A stretch of DNA of 64,000 nucleotides, from positions 71,444,763 through 71,508,762 of the forward strand of contig CM034537.1 in the NCBI GenBank assembly GCA_020002185.1. The letters run 5' to 3'. Positions 43,870 to 56,300 of the stretch are shown piece by piece. The notes under the pieces were generated by a model. That model searched no databases. It saw nothing but the letters and a program-made list of their open reading frames with translations, and was not told the DNA's origin. The DNA is from Paraescarpia echinospica (lineage: Eukaryota > Annelida > Polychaeta > Sabellida > Siboglinidae). Each line of letters starts with the position of its first letter. The first letter of the stretch is position 1. The translations under genes were made by a program, and so were the position numbers.

Positions 43870-46185
43870 ACCATTTTGTCTATGTGTATCCCGCCCGTCT
43901 GAGGTATGTGTCGATTTAAAAAAAAAACATATTCACGCTACTAGCACCCACACAATCAGCAGATAATCTGTTCCATTAATTTACAGTCCTTTGTGAAAAT
44001 GAAAACTTTCTTATATCTAATCTACTCTGCTCCTTTGCTAATGTAACTTCATGTCCTCTAGTCCTTCTATCTTTCTTAACTGAAAAAAATATTTCTATCA
44101 ATATTTTCATAACCATTCAATATTTTAAACACTTCTATCTGATCTCCTCTCAATCTCCTGGTCTCTAGTGTTGTTAAACCGCATTTTTTTAAACGTATTT
44201 CGTAACTAAGATCCCTCAGTTTAGGTATAATTTTAGTTGCTCACCTCTGTACTCTTTCTAGCATATCTATATCCTTCCTGCGATATGGCCTCCACGCTTG
44301 AATACAATATTCTAAATGAGGCCTAACTATTGTTTTGTACAGCGGTATTATTAGCTCTTTTTCCTTATACGTTATGTTTTGCCTAATTAATCCAAGGATT
44401 TGATTTCCCTTTGAAGCTGCAATTCCGCACTGCTCTGAAACCTTCATATCAGCATTAATGGTTAAACCTAAATCCTTTTCTTTTACAGTAGTACTTAGTA
44501 CAGTACCCCCCATTGTATATTCTATCTCTTCGTTCCCATGTCCTGCGAGGAGGCATTTACATTTCCCAAAATTGAGCAGCATTTGCCACTTTCAATACCG
44601 ATTTCCAGTTTGAAGCCTCCCCATCAACTACTACACGTTGTCTTCTGTCAATCAGCCATTGTTCTATCCAGTTTATTACACCATTTCCTATGCCATGGGC
44701 CTTTAGTTTCAGCAGTAATCTTTGATGTGGTACTTTGTCGAAAGCTTTTTAAAAATCTAAGTAGACGATATCTACTGGTGATCCCTCATCTACCCACTTA
44801 GTGATGTCTTCCAAAAAACATAACATATTTGTTAAGCATGACCTCGCTTTAAAAAAAAACATGTTGAGATGGGTTTATTAAGTTTTGTTTAACAAGAAAA
44901 TCCACCATGTGATCTTTAATTAGTCTTTCTAATAATTTGCAAATCACTCATGTTAAACTCACTGGTCTATAGTTCTCCGACTTGTTTCTCGAACCTTTTT
45001 AAAATAACGGTATAATCTTTCCATTCTAAAAGAACCACTCCCTCTTCTAATGACAAATTGAAAACTGTTGCAAGCGATACGCTAATTTGTTCTACAATTT
45101 CCAATAGTAGTTTGGGCGGAATCCCATCCACTCCAGGTGATTTATTATCCTTCATAGCCCTTATTTTCTTAGCTACCATTTCCGGGGTTACAATTAATTG
45201 TCCTAAATAGTCTGAATCTGCCCCCTTGAACTTAGCCTCTGGTACTGGCAGTGAACTAATATCTTCTCTGGTAAACACTGAACTAAAGTACTCATTCAGG
45301 TCTTCTGCCATTAAGAATCCCTCTGATATTATATTTCCAGCACTATCTTCTAGAGGACCGACCTTATCTTGAACTTTCTGTTTGCTTCGAACATACGCAT
45401 AAAAACTCTTGCTGTCATGTTTTATATTACTAGCTAATTGTTGTTCATAGCTTCTCTTTGAATTTCTAATTTCAGCTGTAGCTTGGTTAAGCGCTTCTTT
45501 ATAACTGTTGTAGTCTTCATCATTTCCAGTATATCTATATGACTTCCACATCATTTGTTTATATTTAATTTGTCTAATGGCTTCTTTCGATAAGTGTTTC
45601 TTTTTGGACCGTTTCCCTTATTTTTGAAGGGTACAAATGTATCGACTATGCACTTAATTTCACTCTTTAATATATTCCAGCATTCTGTTGCTGTCTTATT
45701 TTTCATTGTGTTATTCCAGTCTATCTTTGCTAAATATTTCCTCATGTCCTTATACCTTCCTTTGTGGAAATTTCTCCTATACTGCTTTTTACTATTCCTT
45801 TCTGATTTTACTTTGATGGTAAAATGTATCTGGTTATGATCACTACTCCCCAGTGGCTCACATATCTTGACATTGTCAACTAATTCATTATGTGAGGACA
45901 AAACTATGTCTAACACATTCTCACCCCTGGTTTGTTCTAGCACATGTTGAAAAAGGAAAGTATCTTGAACTAAAACTAAAAACTTGTGGTCTTCACTCCC
46001 CATACTCTGAAGAGATTTCCATTGTATATGCCCGTGGTTAAAATCCCCCATAATAATACAGTCCCGTTTGTTTATTTCCCTTATAGCTTTTTGTATTTTT
46101 TCATTCTCTTCTATGCTTATGTTTGGACTTCGATAAACTAACCCAACTGTTAACGTTGATAAATGTGATAACATTATTAGCTACA
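43870..46185 (-). mobile_element. CR1-type non-LTR retrotransposon, 5' truncated
   Basis: On the - strand, the end of an endonuclease (CIIMGDFNHGHIQWKSL, ENVLDIVLSS, LGSSDHNQIHF) is followed by a linker and reverse transcriptase start (DNKSPGVDGIPPKLL). The C-terminal CR1 signature follows (KDLGLTINADMKVSEQC, IPLYKTIVRPHLEYCIQAW, KDIDMLERVQR). The endonuclease and linker frames are each open for about 200 codons, but the catalytic reverse transcriptase between 44,580 and 44,966 is broken by stops and frameshifts. It is less decayed than the RTE-like element but not active. Confidence 0.82.
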
Positions 46186-46389
46186 TTTCCAATAGTATAT
46201 TCTACGCACCTTAAATAGCGTCTATCTACAAATACACATACATGTTAAAGTGAACACTCAGAAAACTGAATAAGCAAATAAAACGAAACGTACTGGAAGC
46301 CTGTGTGATACCAGCCTGTGTGTATGGGCTGGGAACACTGGCACTGACGGAGAGGCAGGAGGAGTAGCTGCAGGTAGCAGAAAACAACA

Positions 46390-46743
46390 ACGTCTGTATA
46401 TATATATATTATATGTATGTTATAATATATTTATATATATGCATGTATATTACACATATATATATATATATATGTATGTTATATAATATATATATATATA
46501 AATATATATATTATATACATTATACATGTATAGTATATATAATATATATATATATTTAAAGTATATAACCTACAAATATATATATATATATGTATGTATA
46601 TTACATATATATATGTATGTTATATACTATATATATATATATATCTAAAGTCAGTTCAGTTCCGTGTGCCATAATAATTAAAATATATATACATATATTA
46701 CATATATATATATATATATTATATATACTATTCATGTATAATG

Positions 46744-46780
<37 letters not shown>

Positions 46781-46812
46781 CGTATATGGAGATAGAGAGA
46801 GAGAGAGAGAGA
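46390..46812. repeat. (TA)n-rich satellite with GA tail
   Basis: Nearly pure A/T with TATATA and ATGTATATTACATATA variants, ending in (GA)n at 46,793-46,816. Bases 46,817-48,100 are AT-rich with no gene that I can support. Confidence 0.9.
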
Positions 46813-48104
46813 GAGAGAAGGGGAGACGTGGAGAGATTTAACAAGAGAAGCGAATAAAGCTACCACGCAAGTGACGTGGACCCCGCAAGGGAGCAAGGGT
46901 TAGGAAAAATATTAAAGTGAACACTTACGTGTTGCAGCAGTAGGAAGTAAAACACAATCTGTTAAAGTCGAGAACAGTGTGTTCTGCAGCAGCGAAACCT
47001 CAAATATACTTCACTGATTTGTATAAGATAATAAATAAAACACATGCATTATTTGAGAAATCCCATCTACCAGTGTTTTCCAACTGAAAGCAGAATCGAC
47101 AGAAGTGTACACACAAGTGACATTCAGCAGCTGAAATTGCACACCAGGTGGCGTGCCAGTTACTCTGTTCTGGTGTTCACATTTCGCGGTTTCACATTAC
47201 CACTCTAATGGGCATAACTGCATTTCACGATTGCAAATACAACTATGCAATATTGCACCACAACAATAAATAGTTCCATTCTTGTGAGTGACAATGCCTA
47301 ATCTTGTTGGACAACGGAATACAGTAAACACAAGCAGCATGCATTGCACACGTTCTACAAATGCGTCGTAAATGATACATTGTACACAAATAATATAAAT
47401 TTCACTGTCGACATATGCGCTGTAAATAGCATCCGTGCTGAAGGTTGTTATCTTACAAATATTACCGTCGGTTTTCGTTTATTTAGATATGTAATTTAAG
47501 CATTATATAAAAACAGGAACATTTTGGTAACAAACAGAATCATTGAACGTTCTTCACACAACTAATCCTTAAAGCGATTCTATGTAAGCTAATATGCATT
47601 TGAGATGTAATATATCAAAACGTGATAATTTTCCATATACACTTTCTCTGCCACTTATGTAATGCATGTTTATGCATAATTTGGGTCTTAACTGCGCAAA
47701 AAGACGATAAATAATTGTGTTTACGCTAATCATTTTGAGCTTGCAGCCACATGGATGATTAAATATACAGTACGAGTATAATGAATATTGATGCACGCGC
47801 AGTGAAACACAGAGAAACTGGTGATATTAAATACACAATCAACATGTCAGATTTCAAGGTGAGTTATTGCAAGCAATGGCTTTTTAAATCAGCAATTCGT
47901 AGACATAATGTATATTGACAGCAGTAGTAGTAGAGGGTTTTTCAATACGTAATCTGGAGGGTGCATGTGCTCCCATGGTTAAATTCTAAGATGGCGGCTG
48001 TTTTATGATGACGCAGTTCCTTTTCCATGGTGCACTTCCTATCACCTGACCCTCTCCTAGCGGTAAGAAGTGGACCCAACCTACTCCTAGCGCCCTCTGG
48101 TGAC

Positions 48105-48240
48105 GCGGGCGGGTAAAACGGGCGGGCAGAACGGGCGGGCAGACGGGCGGGCTGGGGCGGGTATGGAGGTTGTGCCTCCGGTGACGCGGACAAGGGCGGG
48201 TATGGAGGTTGTGCCTCCGGTGACGCGGGCAGGGAAAGAG

Positions 48241-48270
<30 letters not shown>
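48105..48270. repeat. GC-rich tandem repeats and (GT)n
   Basis: ACGGGCGGGC units, then a duplicated ~48-base block GGGCGGGTATGGAGGTTGTGCCTCCGGTGACGCGG, then (GT)n at 48,241-48,267. It marks a sharp rise in GC near the second Maverick and may be its eroded end. Confidence 0.75.
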
Positions 48271-48273
<3 letters not shown>

Positions 48274-48394
48274 CGTGTATGAAATAACGAACGAAACACC
48301 AAAGTATACGTGTGCACACGAATTTTATTGACTAAAGATACAAGCGTAATGAGTATATGCTGTATATGAAACAGTGTTTTAGTAACCAAAGACA

Positions 48395-48575
48395 AGTGTG
48401 ATGATGTCACGACTTACGGGTGACTGAACACCACGCCAGCGGCCGTGAGCTTACGGGTCATGACGACCACGCCAGTGTCTCGTAATGTGATACGACTTAT
48501 GGGTGACTGAACACCGCGGAAGAGGTCGTGAGCTTACGGGTGTGTGACCACCGCGCCATAGGCTCGAACGATAAT
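48395..48575. repeat. Degenerate tandem repeats beside the protease gene
   Basis: Three or four units of about 60 bases built on GTGAGCTTACGGGT...GA(C/A)CACCGCGCCA. They lie downstream (3') of the protease pseudogene and recall the intergenic repeats of element 1. Confidence 0.6.
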
Positions 48576-48638
48576 GATGATGATGATGATGATACCTGTC
48601 CGTTAATGAAACACGGTATGTAGCGAAACGCACGCATC

Positions 48639-49094
48639 TTAGTTCAATAGTTTAAGCCAGTCGAATACACTACAATCGTTTGCTAACAGATCAGTGCCGA
48701 AACCGTTCACGAATTCCTACATAGGAAGTCCACGACATCGAAACATGAGATAAGCAACACAGTATTGTACGCAAACGTTAGACACTGGACTCTGAAGTCT
48801 CTTTGAATTATGAGTCCATCCTACGCAACGTTTATTCATGAATAGTCGGAATTCGACGTGTCGTGGCGGCAAGCCGTACGAGCAGAAGTATTCACCTTGA
48901 CCTTTATCGTTCAGGTACAGCGCAATCCAATGTTCTCCCGGTTTCTTGCTGTTGTGCATGTTGCATACGAAGGCGACCGGGTAAGTGTCTATCGTCTCGG
49001 TGAGGAGTACGTCTTTGGGTGCGACCCTACGAACATTGGCCTTGGTGTGCGCATCCCGGACGAGTAGACGGGCGATCTGCAGGGTTTCCATCAT
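48639..49094 (-). pseudogene. Adenain-like protease, copy 2
   Basis: Starts at ATG 49,094 and shows GEHWIALY (catalytic His) and NVCVQYCVAY (Gln and Cys), but the acid position reads YFCSYG, where element 1 has YFDSYG. A TAG at 48,717-48,719 ends the frame after CRGLPM; the rest continues in frame to SVFDWLKLLN and TAA at 48,639. It follows the hexon stop immediately (TAATGATG), as in element 1. Two independent lesions make it a pseudogene. Confidence 0.8.
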
Positions 49095-49933
49095 TAGTCG
49101 TAGATGACGTTGCGACTCTTATCGATCTCCAGGACGGTCTCGAACTCGGCGTAGGCGATGACGTTCACAGTGGTCGTCAGTGCGTCGCGGAAATGAATCT
49201 CGATGCGCAGGTTGCCCTTTTGTACCAGATGGAAGCAGCAGTCGTCGCACGAGCCAGGGGTGAGATCCAAGCTGAAGAAGGTGTAGCCGTGGCGGAAGTC
49301 GGCGCGAGTCAAGCCGTTTCTTTCGTCCTGCCACACCTTACCCGTCGAGGTGAACAGGTTGTGGTAGCACCTGACGAAGAGGTTGTCGTCGAAATTTGGT
49401 TGGAAAGGTTTGGAAGGTATCTGTCGTCCGTCCACGTACACGGCGAGGAAGTTGATATGGTTGTTTTTGGCGTTACACGGGTTTTTAGCGTAGCTTCCGT
49501 TGTAGGCGTCGTTGTCGATGCAGCACAGCACGAGACGTTTTGGAAGAATGCCGAGAAAGAGATTCTCGTGCGTGTGCGAGCGGGTACCCATGGGAATGGA
49601 GTAGACCTTGCAGTTGACGGGACGCATCGGGTACTTGGCTGTGCTTTTTTCGAGGGCCTTGATGTGAACCATCTGCACGCCCGGATTCAGAGTGGTCTTC
49701 TTGACGAACAGGGTGGCGTTGATGATCTTTATCTTGTAGTCAGGGTTGTTTCCGTCGGCCATGAGCGCGAAGGCGTCCTTGCTGCATGCCAGACGTATCT
49801 TGACCTCTATGCCGTTGATGAGGAATTTATCCTGGAGGAACAGATCCACGTGGAGACGACCCATCATGTCGACCACGCGACTCCCAGTCGTACTGGCGCG
49901 TCTGGTAACGAACCCCGCGTTGTCCTCACGCAC
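49094..49933 (-). pseudogene. Hexon-like capsid protein, N-terminally truncated
   Basis: About 279 residues corresponding to residues ~145 to 433 of the element 1 hexon, with GRLHVDLFLQ, HTHENLFLGILPKR, NDAYNGSYAKNP and AEFETVLEIDKSRN all preserved. The coding sequence passes straight into the CACT repeat at EDNAG, so the first ~144 codons are lost. The remaining frame is free of stops. Confidence 0.85.
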
Positions 49934-50486
49934 TCACTCACTCACTCTCTCACTCGCTCGCTCGCTCGCTCGCTCGCTCACTCACTCACTCACTCACTCA
50001 CTCACTCACTCACTCACTCACTCACTCACTCACTCACTCACTCACTCACTCACTCACTCACTCACTCACTCACTCACTCACTCACTCACTCACTCACTCA
50101 CTCACCCACTCACTCACACACCCACTCACCCACCCACTCACTCACTCACTCACTCACTCACTCACTCACTCTCTCACTTACTCTCTCTTACACTCTAACT
50201 CACTAACTCACTCTCTTTCTCTCACTCACTCACTCACTCACTCACTCACTCACTCACCCACTCACTCTCTCACACAATCACTCACTCTCACTCACTCTCT
50301 CTCTCTTACTCTCTAACTCACTCGTTCACTCTCTCTCTCTCACTCACTCACTCACTCTCTCACTCTCTCACTTACTTTCATTCTCACTCACTGACTCACT
50401 CACTCACTCACTCACTCACTCAATCAATCAATCACTCTGTCTCACTCACTCGCTCTCTCACTCACTGACTCACTCGCACTCTCGCT
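49929..50486. repeat. (CACT)n tract replacing capsid genes
   Basis: About 560 bases of CACT with CTCT, CGCT and AATC variants. One side touches hexon codon ~145, the other touches the integrase at the point where its chromodomain should begin. The complementary (GAGT)n in copy 3 starts at 63,849 at the same integrase position. Confidence 0.95.
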
Positions 50487-51260
50487 GCACAATCGATTCC
50501 ACGCGGTACAATTTATCGACCGGAGCCGTCACCTTCTGCAACTCCGGTTCGTAGAAGAGCTGCCACACCTCTTCCTGATTAGACGCATTCACCTGCGACG
50601 GAGCCATCCTTATGCTGCGATGGGGTGTGTCGTTTTACGTCCGCACAAGATCCGGAAGGATATCGATGTATCGCCACGTTTCTTTATGCGTCAGGTATCG
50701 CCACATCCGCGTCTTTAGCGTGCGATTGAAGCGATCCACGATGCTCGCCTTGGTCTCTTCGGTGTAGGTGGAGAAGTGATGGATACCGTACTTTTCCAAT
50801 ACACCCGAACGCCACGGTTCAGGAATTCCAGACCTCTATCGGTCTGCAACGTCAGCTGACGAACGCCGTTGGTGAACAGTCCGTCCAGCGCCCTCGTCAT
50901 AGACGTCGCCGACTTGGTCTTCAGGGGAACGCATCGGGCGACTTTCGAGAAGACGTCGATCACCGTGAGTAGGGACGTCGTACCCTCTTTGTCTCTTTTG
51001 AGACTGGACACGTCGACGAGATCGGCTTGCCACTGTTGATTCTGGCCTCCGGCGACCACGCGTCGCCGCTTGAAATGAACTCTGACCGGTTTGTGTAGAG
51101 TATAGGCGTTCTGTTCCGATAGCCATTGTTCGACGATCTTTCTCGGTACACGCTCTATAGGTCGGAAGGCGACTCGGCGGAAAGACTCGATACCTCCGTA
51201 ACTCCCTACCTTAGCGGGATCGAAGTATACTCCCTGGAGCTTTTTCCGGTGACGCGCCAT
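50487..51260 (-). pseudogene. Integrase, copy 2
   Basis: From ATG 51,258-51,260: MARHRKKLQGVYFDPAKVGS, QWQADLVDVSSL (first Asp) and QTDRGLEF (second Asp) in one frame; after a frameshift near 50,810 KASIVDRFNRTLKTR, where the catalytic Glu position reads Asp. Near 50,565 some 200 bases present in copy 3 are deleted, joining the VWQL region to the FYEPEL region. The chromodomain is missing at the repeat junction. Confidence 0.8.
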
Positions 51261-51563
51261 AGTCGTATCAGATAGTCGACGGTGATCCCGTTCACGATAT
51301 GAAGCGCGGCGTAAGCGATACCGACACACAGACGACTGTTCCACGTCATTATGCGTCGTCGTCTTTAAAGACTCTCCCAAGTCTTATGTCCTTCCGACGG
51401 TGGCGTGGGTAGGGCGGGAGACGAGTCCATCCGTTGACGACGCGCGAGGGGTGTCCACTGTAGGGTTCGTTGCGCTCTACCGAGCGATCGTGAGGCCGCT
51501 GCCGCCACCGCGCTCTTCTTTTGCGTCTGCTGAATGTACAACCGAAGGGCCTTTGGAACGCTT

Positions 51564-51869
51564 CTATACCTTCTCCCGTGGGTCATTTGCCGCCGCCGCC
51601 GCCGTGGCTATTGGCGATGGTGGTGGTGTCTTCACGTTCATCACGCGCACTGGTTCTCGCATGCGACGATCGGACAACGCGCTGTAGCGTTGCAACACTT
51701 GATTATACATGACGACCTTGTCTCCGTCGGTGAGATCCCGTCTGTCGAGTATGACTTTCATCTCGTCGTCGATGTCCTGTACCTTGCGTCCTAGGGTATC
51801 CGTTGGCGGTGCGCGAAGACTGTCCAACAGTCGCGGATCTACAAAGGCCATCTTCCTTGCGTGTACCAT
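51564..51869 (-). pseudogene. Conserved unknown Maverick protein, copy 2
   Basis: About 101 residues with ARKMAFVDPRLLDSL, DDEMKVILDRRDL and VVMYNQVLQRYSAL, matching the N-terminal half of the element 1 protein at 10,163-10,882. A (GCC)n-encoded Ala run and a frameshift end the frame. The C-terminal domain persists only as scrambled frames to about 51,370. Confidence 0.65.
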
Positions 51870-51872
51870 CGT

Positions 51873-52310
51873 CTACTTGAGTAGCACCTCTTTGAGCAAG
51901 GGTAGAAAGACCGAACTGGCCAGCGGTGGTAGGAAAGCCGACAGGAAACCACCGGTCTGTCCCTCTCCGACCTGGTTATTACCCCGACGAAGACGTCTCC
52001 CGACCGCCCTCGGTGCGTTTCTCCGTTCCAATCCCGGCAGCAAGATGCGACGTCTCCTTTTCGCCGGCGCGCCTCTCTCTGCCAACTCGCGCAGTTTTGT
52101 TTTGTACTTATTCAAACGTTGTCTCTGTACGGGAATCAAGGGAATGTTCTTCTTCAATATGTTGTAGGCGTACTCGGCCAATGCGCACAAAAGATCTGCG
52201 TCGGCGTTGTTGATGATGGCTCGTCTCAATTTCGTGCTCTTGTATCTGTTTAGAGCCTGTATGCAGAGGATATGTTTTTTCACGAGCTCGGACGTCCTGC
52301 GACTGAAGAG
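51873..52310 (-). pseudogene. Small conserved Maverick protein, copy 2 (start lost)
   Basis: SELVKKHILCIQALNRYKS, DADLLCALAEYAYNILKKN and the Leu-rich end FLPLLKEVLL align with the element 1 protein at 10,882-11,226, with a longer linker before the end. The ATG found in copy 3 is ACG here, so the start is lost while the rest is open to 51,873. The mirror copy at 61,835 has the start but a premature stop. Confidence 0.65.
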
Positions 52311-52332
52311 ACGACGTGCATGCGCAGTCGTC

Positions 52333-52959
52333 TTATACCTTGGGCTGGTAGATGTATTGAACACCGTCGTCCGGAAAGATGGCCGTGCGCGGACGCATGT
52401 CTTCGGGCGTGTCCTGTTTCAGATCGATCAGGAGATAACCGTACGGTAATGACGTGGCGTCTTTGAACGCGTCCTGTACAAACTTCAGGCGTCCCGGATA
52501 CATCTGTCGCGCCAAGTGACCTATCTGCGACGCATCGCGGGGATTCTTGAAGACCACCATGTATTGCGCGTTCAGACTGATCGTGCGACTCTCCTTGTTT
52601 TTCGGAAACAGGTTCTGCACGAGATAGAGTACGGATGTGTTTTGATGATGACTCTTTTTCGTGAACTAGGTCGTGACCCGTTCATCCGTTTCCACAATCA
52701 GATCGTCTATGACTACGAGGTTTCGCGTCGATGCGTCGAACGCGCCGTTCGGCAACCCTTCCTCGAACCGTACCGAGTCGTTGTCTACGGACGTGTAGGC
52801 GTTCTGCCATTCTCCATAACACCACATGATCTTCTCCAGAGGCGGATCTATCATCGTTGCGGCGTGACGTAGAATGCGCGTCACGAAGGTACTCTTACCG
52901 CATCCCGTCGGACCCGCGACGATACAGGTGAAGGGATGTTTCCATCGCGTATCCATCAT
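52333..52959 (-). pseudogene. Packaging ATPase, copy 2
   Basis: From ATG 52,957-52,959: WKHPFTCIVAGPTGCGKST (Walker A), LVVIDDLIVET (Walker B). A TAG at 52,666-52,668 replaces a Leu codon in the TT(L)FTKKS region; then NRTISLNAQYMV-like and PYGYLLIDLKQDTPED continue in frame to TAA 52,333. The same TAG occurs in copy 3. Confidence 0.85.
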
Positions 52960-52970
52960 CGCCGCGTCTT

Positions 52971-53126
52971 CTAGTAGGTGATCGCGTTCCCTGTGACGTT
53001 AGATACGACGATACCTCCACCGCACGAAGAACGAAGGGGAACGTACTACAAGAAGTATATGACGTACAGGTACACTCCGATTATTCCTACTACCGATATT
53101 CCTACGACCACTCGCGTCTGTGACAT
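52971..53126 (-). pseudogene. 51-residue membrane protein, copy 2 (stop)
   Basis: Same small frame as at 61,005-61,160, with M-SQTRVVVGISVVGIIG and VYLYVIYFL, then a TAG where copy 3 has TTG. It lies 12 bases upstream of the ATPase start. Confidence 0.6.
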
Positions 53127-53307
53127 GGTCTTCTATGACGATCGATTGCGTGACATATGTCTAAGTAACTTTTATTTTTGTCTACTGTCTGCCTACTAAC
53201 CACGTGACAGCTAAGAGGCGCCACTAACCCCAACAACCGTAGGGGCGCATATCCTCTTTGTATCAGCGGTGTTTCGGCGTAGACTTACACGGCAATCGAT
53301 CGTTATA

Positions 53308-56300
53308 TTACACGTCCACCGGTCCCGTTGTGACTCCGTCCTCGTGGACCACGCGCTTGGCGTAGAAGTAGGTCAAAGCCGCGCGTTCCTGCATGTACGT
53401 CAACACGGACGAGTGATTCACCCGGAACCCGCGGTTCTTTCCGCTTCCGCTACGTCGATTGGTGAGCACGTCCAGGAACGCCTGCTTGTTGACGGTGTTG
53501 AGTCGCTTGTTGAGATCCTTGATGCTGTATTTATCGACGGGGCCCGAACAATAGTAGGTCTTGCTGCACAGACCCAGAAAACAGTCGCCGGACCATTCGA
53601 CCTTGACTAGTCCCGGTGTTCTTTTGTCGTACGCTTTGCGCGCGTTGCAACACGTCTCGGTATCGCTCCACGGACGTCCGGTCAGTCGACAGCGCACGTA
53701 CTCGCTCCGATGATCATCGCAACATTCGGACGGTAGCCATTCGGAGCGGTGACGAAAGTAGTCTTCGCGTAGTGCCGGGGTCACGAGGTCGTCGACGGAC
53801 TCACATGCTAGAGCCAGATATGCGCTGTCCGTATCGGTTTCGCAGTACTCGAACAGCGGACGTTCCACGTACCTGATCATGAAATCGTAGTAGAACTCCA
53901 ACATGCGTAGTTTGGCCCACTGCAAAACGAAGAAGCCCACCTGCGTGGGCAAGGCGTATTTGACGTTCCTCTTGTGCATCTCTATCTCGTACGCATCGTC
54001 GGTAACGACGTCGAGCTGTCGAAAGAGAAGATTGTTGATCATAATCGATGCCCTCTTCTCTCTGCAGTAGCCGACTTCACGGTGTCTATTGACGTTAGTG
54101 ATAATTTTCCCAAATGAAGAATTCCCCATAAGTTTGTTGGTGTCCGCGATCATGGCCTTGTCGGGGTGGACGTCTCCCTCGCGACGCGCGGCGGACACCG
54201 CCTCGCCGAATCGTCGGAAGCAGGCGATCGGTGTGTACTCGATGACCTGGTAGATGTGGGTCACCTCGAGTCCGTGTTCCAGGTACCATCGCAAGAGAGG
54301 TGTAGCGAGCAAGATAACTTCCGACGAGCATGCGACGCGGGGTTGACATGATGTCGTGTTCTTCGGCGTATCGACGCATGAACGGTCCGAGGTCATCGCG
54401 GGTCATGTGAATGTTCTTGGAGATGGGTTGCATCTCGGCACAAGGCGCGCGCAATTACTCAGGTACACGAATGTCGCACTGAATCATTCCGAAAACGCTG
54501 TCATTGCGTACCTCTGTCAGGATCTCCTGTGACGTCATCTTCCATGGCACGCGTCGACGACGGCGGCGATAGGTGGCGTCCAGAAACAGTTTCACGCACG
54601 GATCGCGTCTCGTGACCTTCCACTAGCATTCCCAAATCTCGACGACCCTGACAAAGTGACGAAGGTAGGCCGTGTTCTTTCGTGTTTCGGCGAGGAGTTG
54701 AATCATGGGTTTCCCGTTGAGGTCGTTGACCTCACGACCGGTGCACGAACATCCGTGATAGAAGCATCCGTGAAACTGATAGGCCGTCTTTGTTTCGCTG
54801 CACGAACCGTCCACCAGGAGTTTACCGATGCGCTTCTCTCGTCCGTTGGAGTGGTGACGTATGACGCGTCCCGTGCTTTCGGACTCCCACGACAGCCATT
54901 CGGCGGCCATCTGTCCGATGGGCTGTGCCGGTTCGGGTCAGAACTCCTTCTCTTCCCGTCGTCGCGTGTACCATCCCGTCGGCATGTCTTGCGATAGAGA
55001 CCATAGATACAATGCGTTTGCATCGTAACCGACAATGGACTGACACGTTCGAGCCGCATCACCGTAGCCGTTCCGACGTATCTTCGTGACCCCCTTCTCG
55101 TGATGTCTGGTGAAGATGAGTGAAGGCCCTCCGATGATGTTATCTCTGACCAGTTGATGGACATCCTTGTTCGTTTCGTTGAACAGTGTAAAGAAGATCT
55201 TAACCGGCACGTAGTTGAACAGGTGCATCAAGGTCAAACCGGGTATACTGATGGCTTGTTTGAACATGTCGAGACCGCGTTGTCGGTAGAAGGCAAACTG
55301 TTTGGCAATGGCCTCCAGGAAGGGTACGACGTCCCTGTTGTTGTACCAGACGAGAAAGTCCCGCAACGTCTTCATATCGTTGTCTCGCCACGCCTCTTGA
55401 CAACTGGTATAGTCCTCGTCGGATATACCTTTGTTCTTCAGTCGACTGAAGAAGGCCTCTTTGGGAGGTAGAGCGGTGTCTTCGAGTCTCTCCAATCTGT
55501 CCATGTATTCGTACGGGAAATGACCTTTCGTAACCTCGCAACCGTACGCTTTCAGGTACTTATCATACGAGAATCCCGGGGCGATATAATGAGTCATATC
55601 GAGGAATTTCAGGTCATCCGTCGACAGACACATAAACGTGTTGCCACATTTGATCACGTGAAAATCTCCACCATCCTCCTCCTCTTCCCCTTCCTCCTTC
55701 TCATCCTCCTCTCTGTCTTTCGTCGTGGGCAGAAAGTAGGGTACCAGGAACTGTTTGACGACGTTCAGATCGTACCTGCCCGAGTTGAATCCGATGACGG
55801 GCAACTGATGAAGCCAGCCGTACAATTGACCCATGAGTGTCTTGTAGGGATTGGTCGGTTGTGGCCGAGACTCGTTGTCCGCCGCCGCCGCCGCCTCGTG
55901 CTCGTCCCAGGTCGCGATCGCTTCCGCGAGTTCTTGAAGTACGCTCTCGTAATCGTCTATCATGGCTTCGTAGGCAGCATAACTCATAGACTGAAGGATG
56001 GACATCATGTCGGACACCAACTTGTAGCTATCGCCATCGGTGATAAGACATCGTATTTCTTCGAATCCAGGTACGTTACTCGCCAGTGACACACTCAATG
56101 GTACGTGACGAGACACCCAATGGACCTTGTCGCTGTCTGGTGGAAGGTGTGACGTGTCTAACCAGGACTCGAAGTCGAAGGTAGCGCGATAGGGGTAGTA
56201 GCGCAAGCACTCGGGAACACGAATGTTTTCGTCATCCAAACGCTGGAAGACTGTCGGCGACGGACGGTAGACACCACCGGGATAGATCTTTAGCACGCCT

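Noticed and set aside
49019..50206. 395-residue + strand frame ending in Thr-His-Ser-Leu repeats
   Set aside because: Shadow of the hexon on the opposite strand running into the CACT repeat.
49929..50486. CRISPR array
   Set aside because: Simple tetranucleotide repeat without spacers, in a eukaryotic context.
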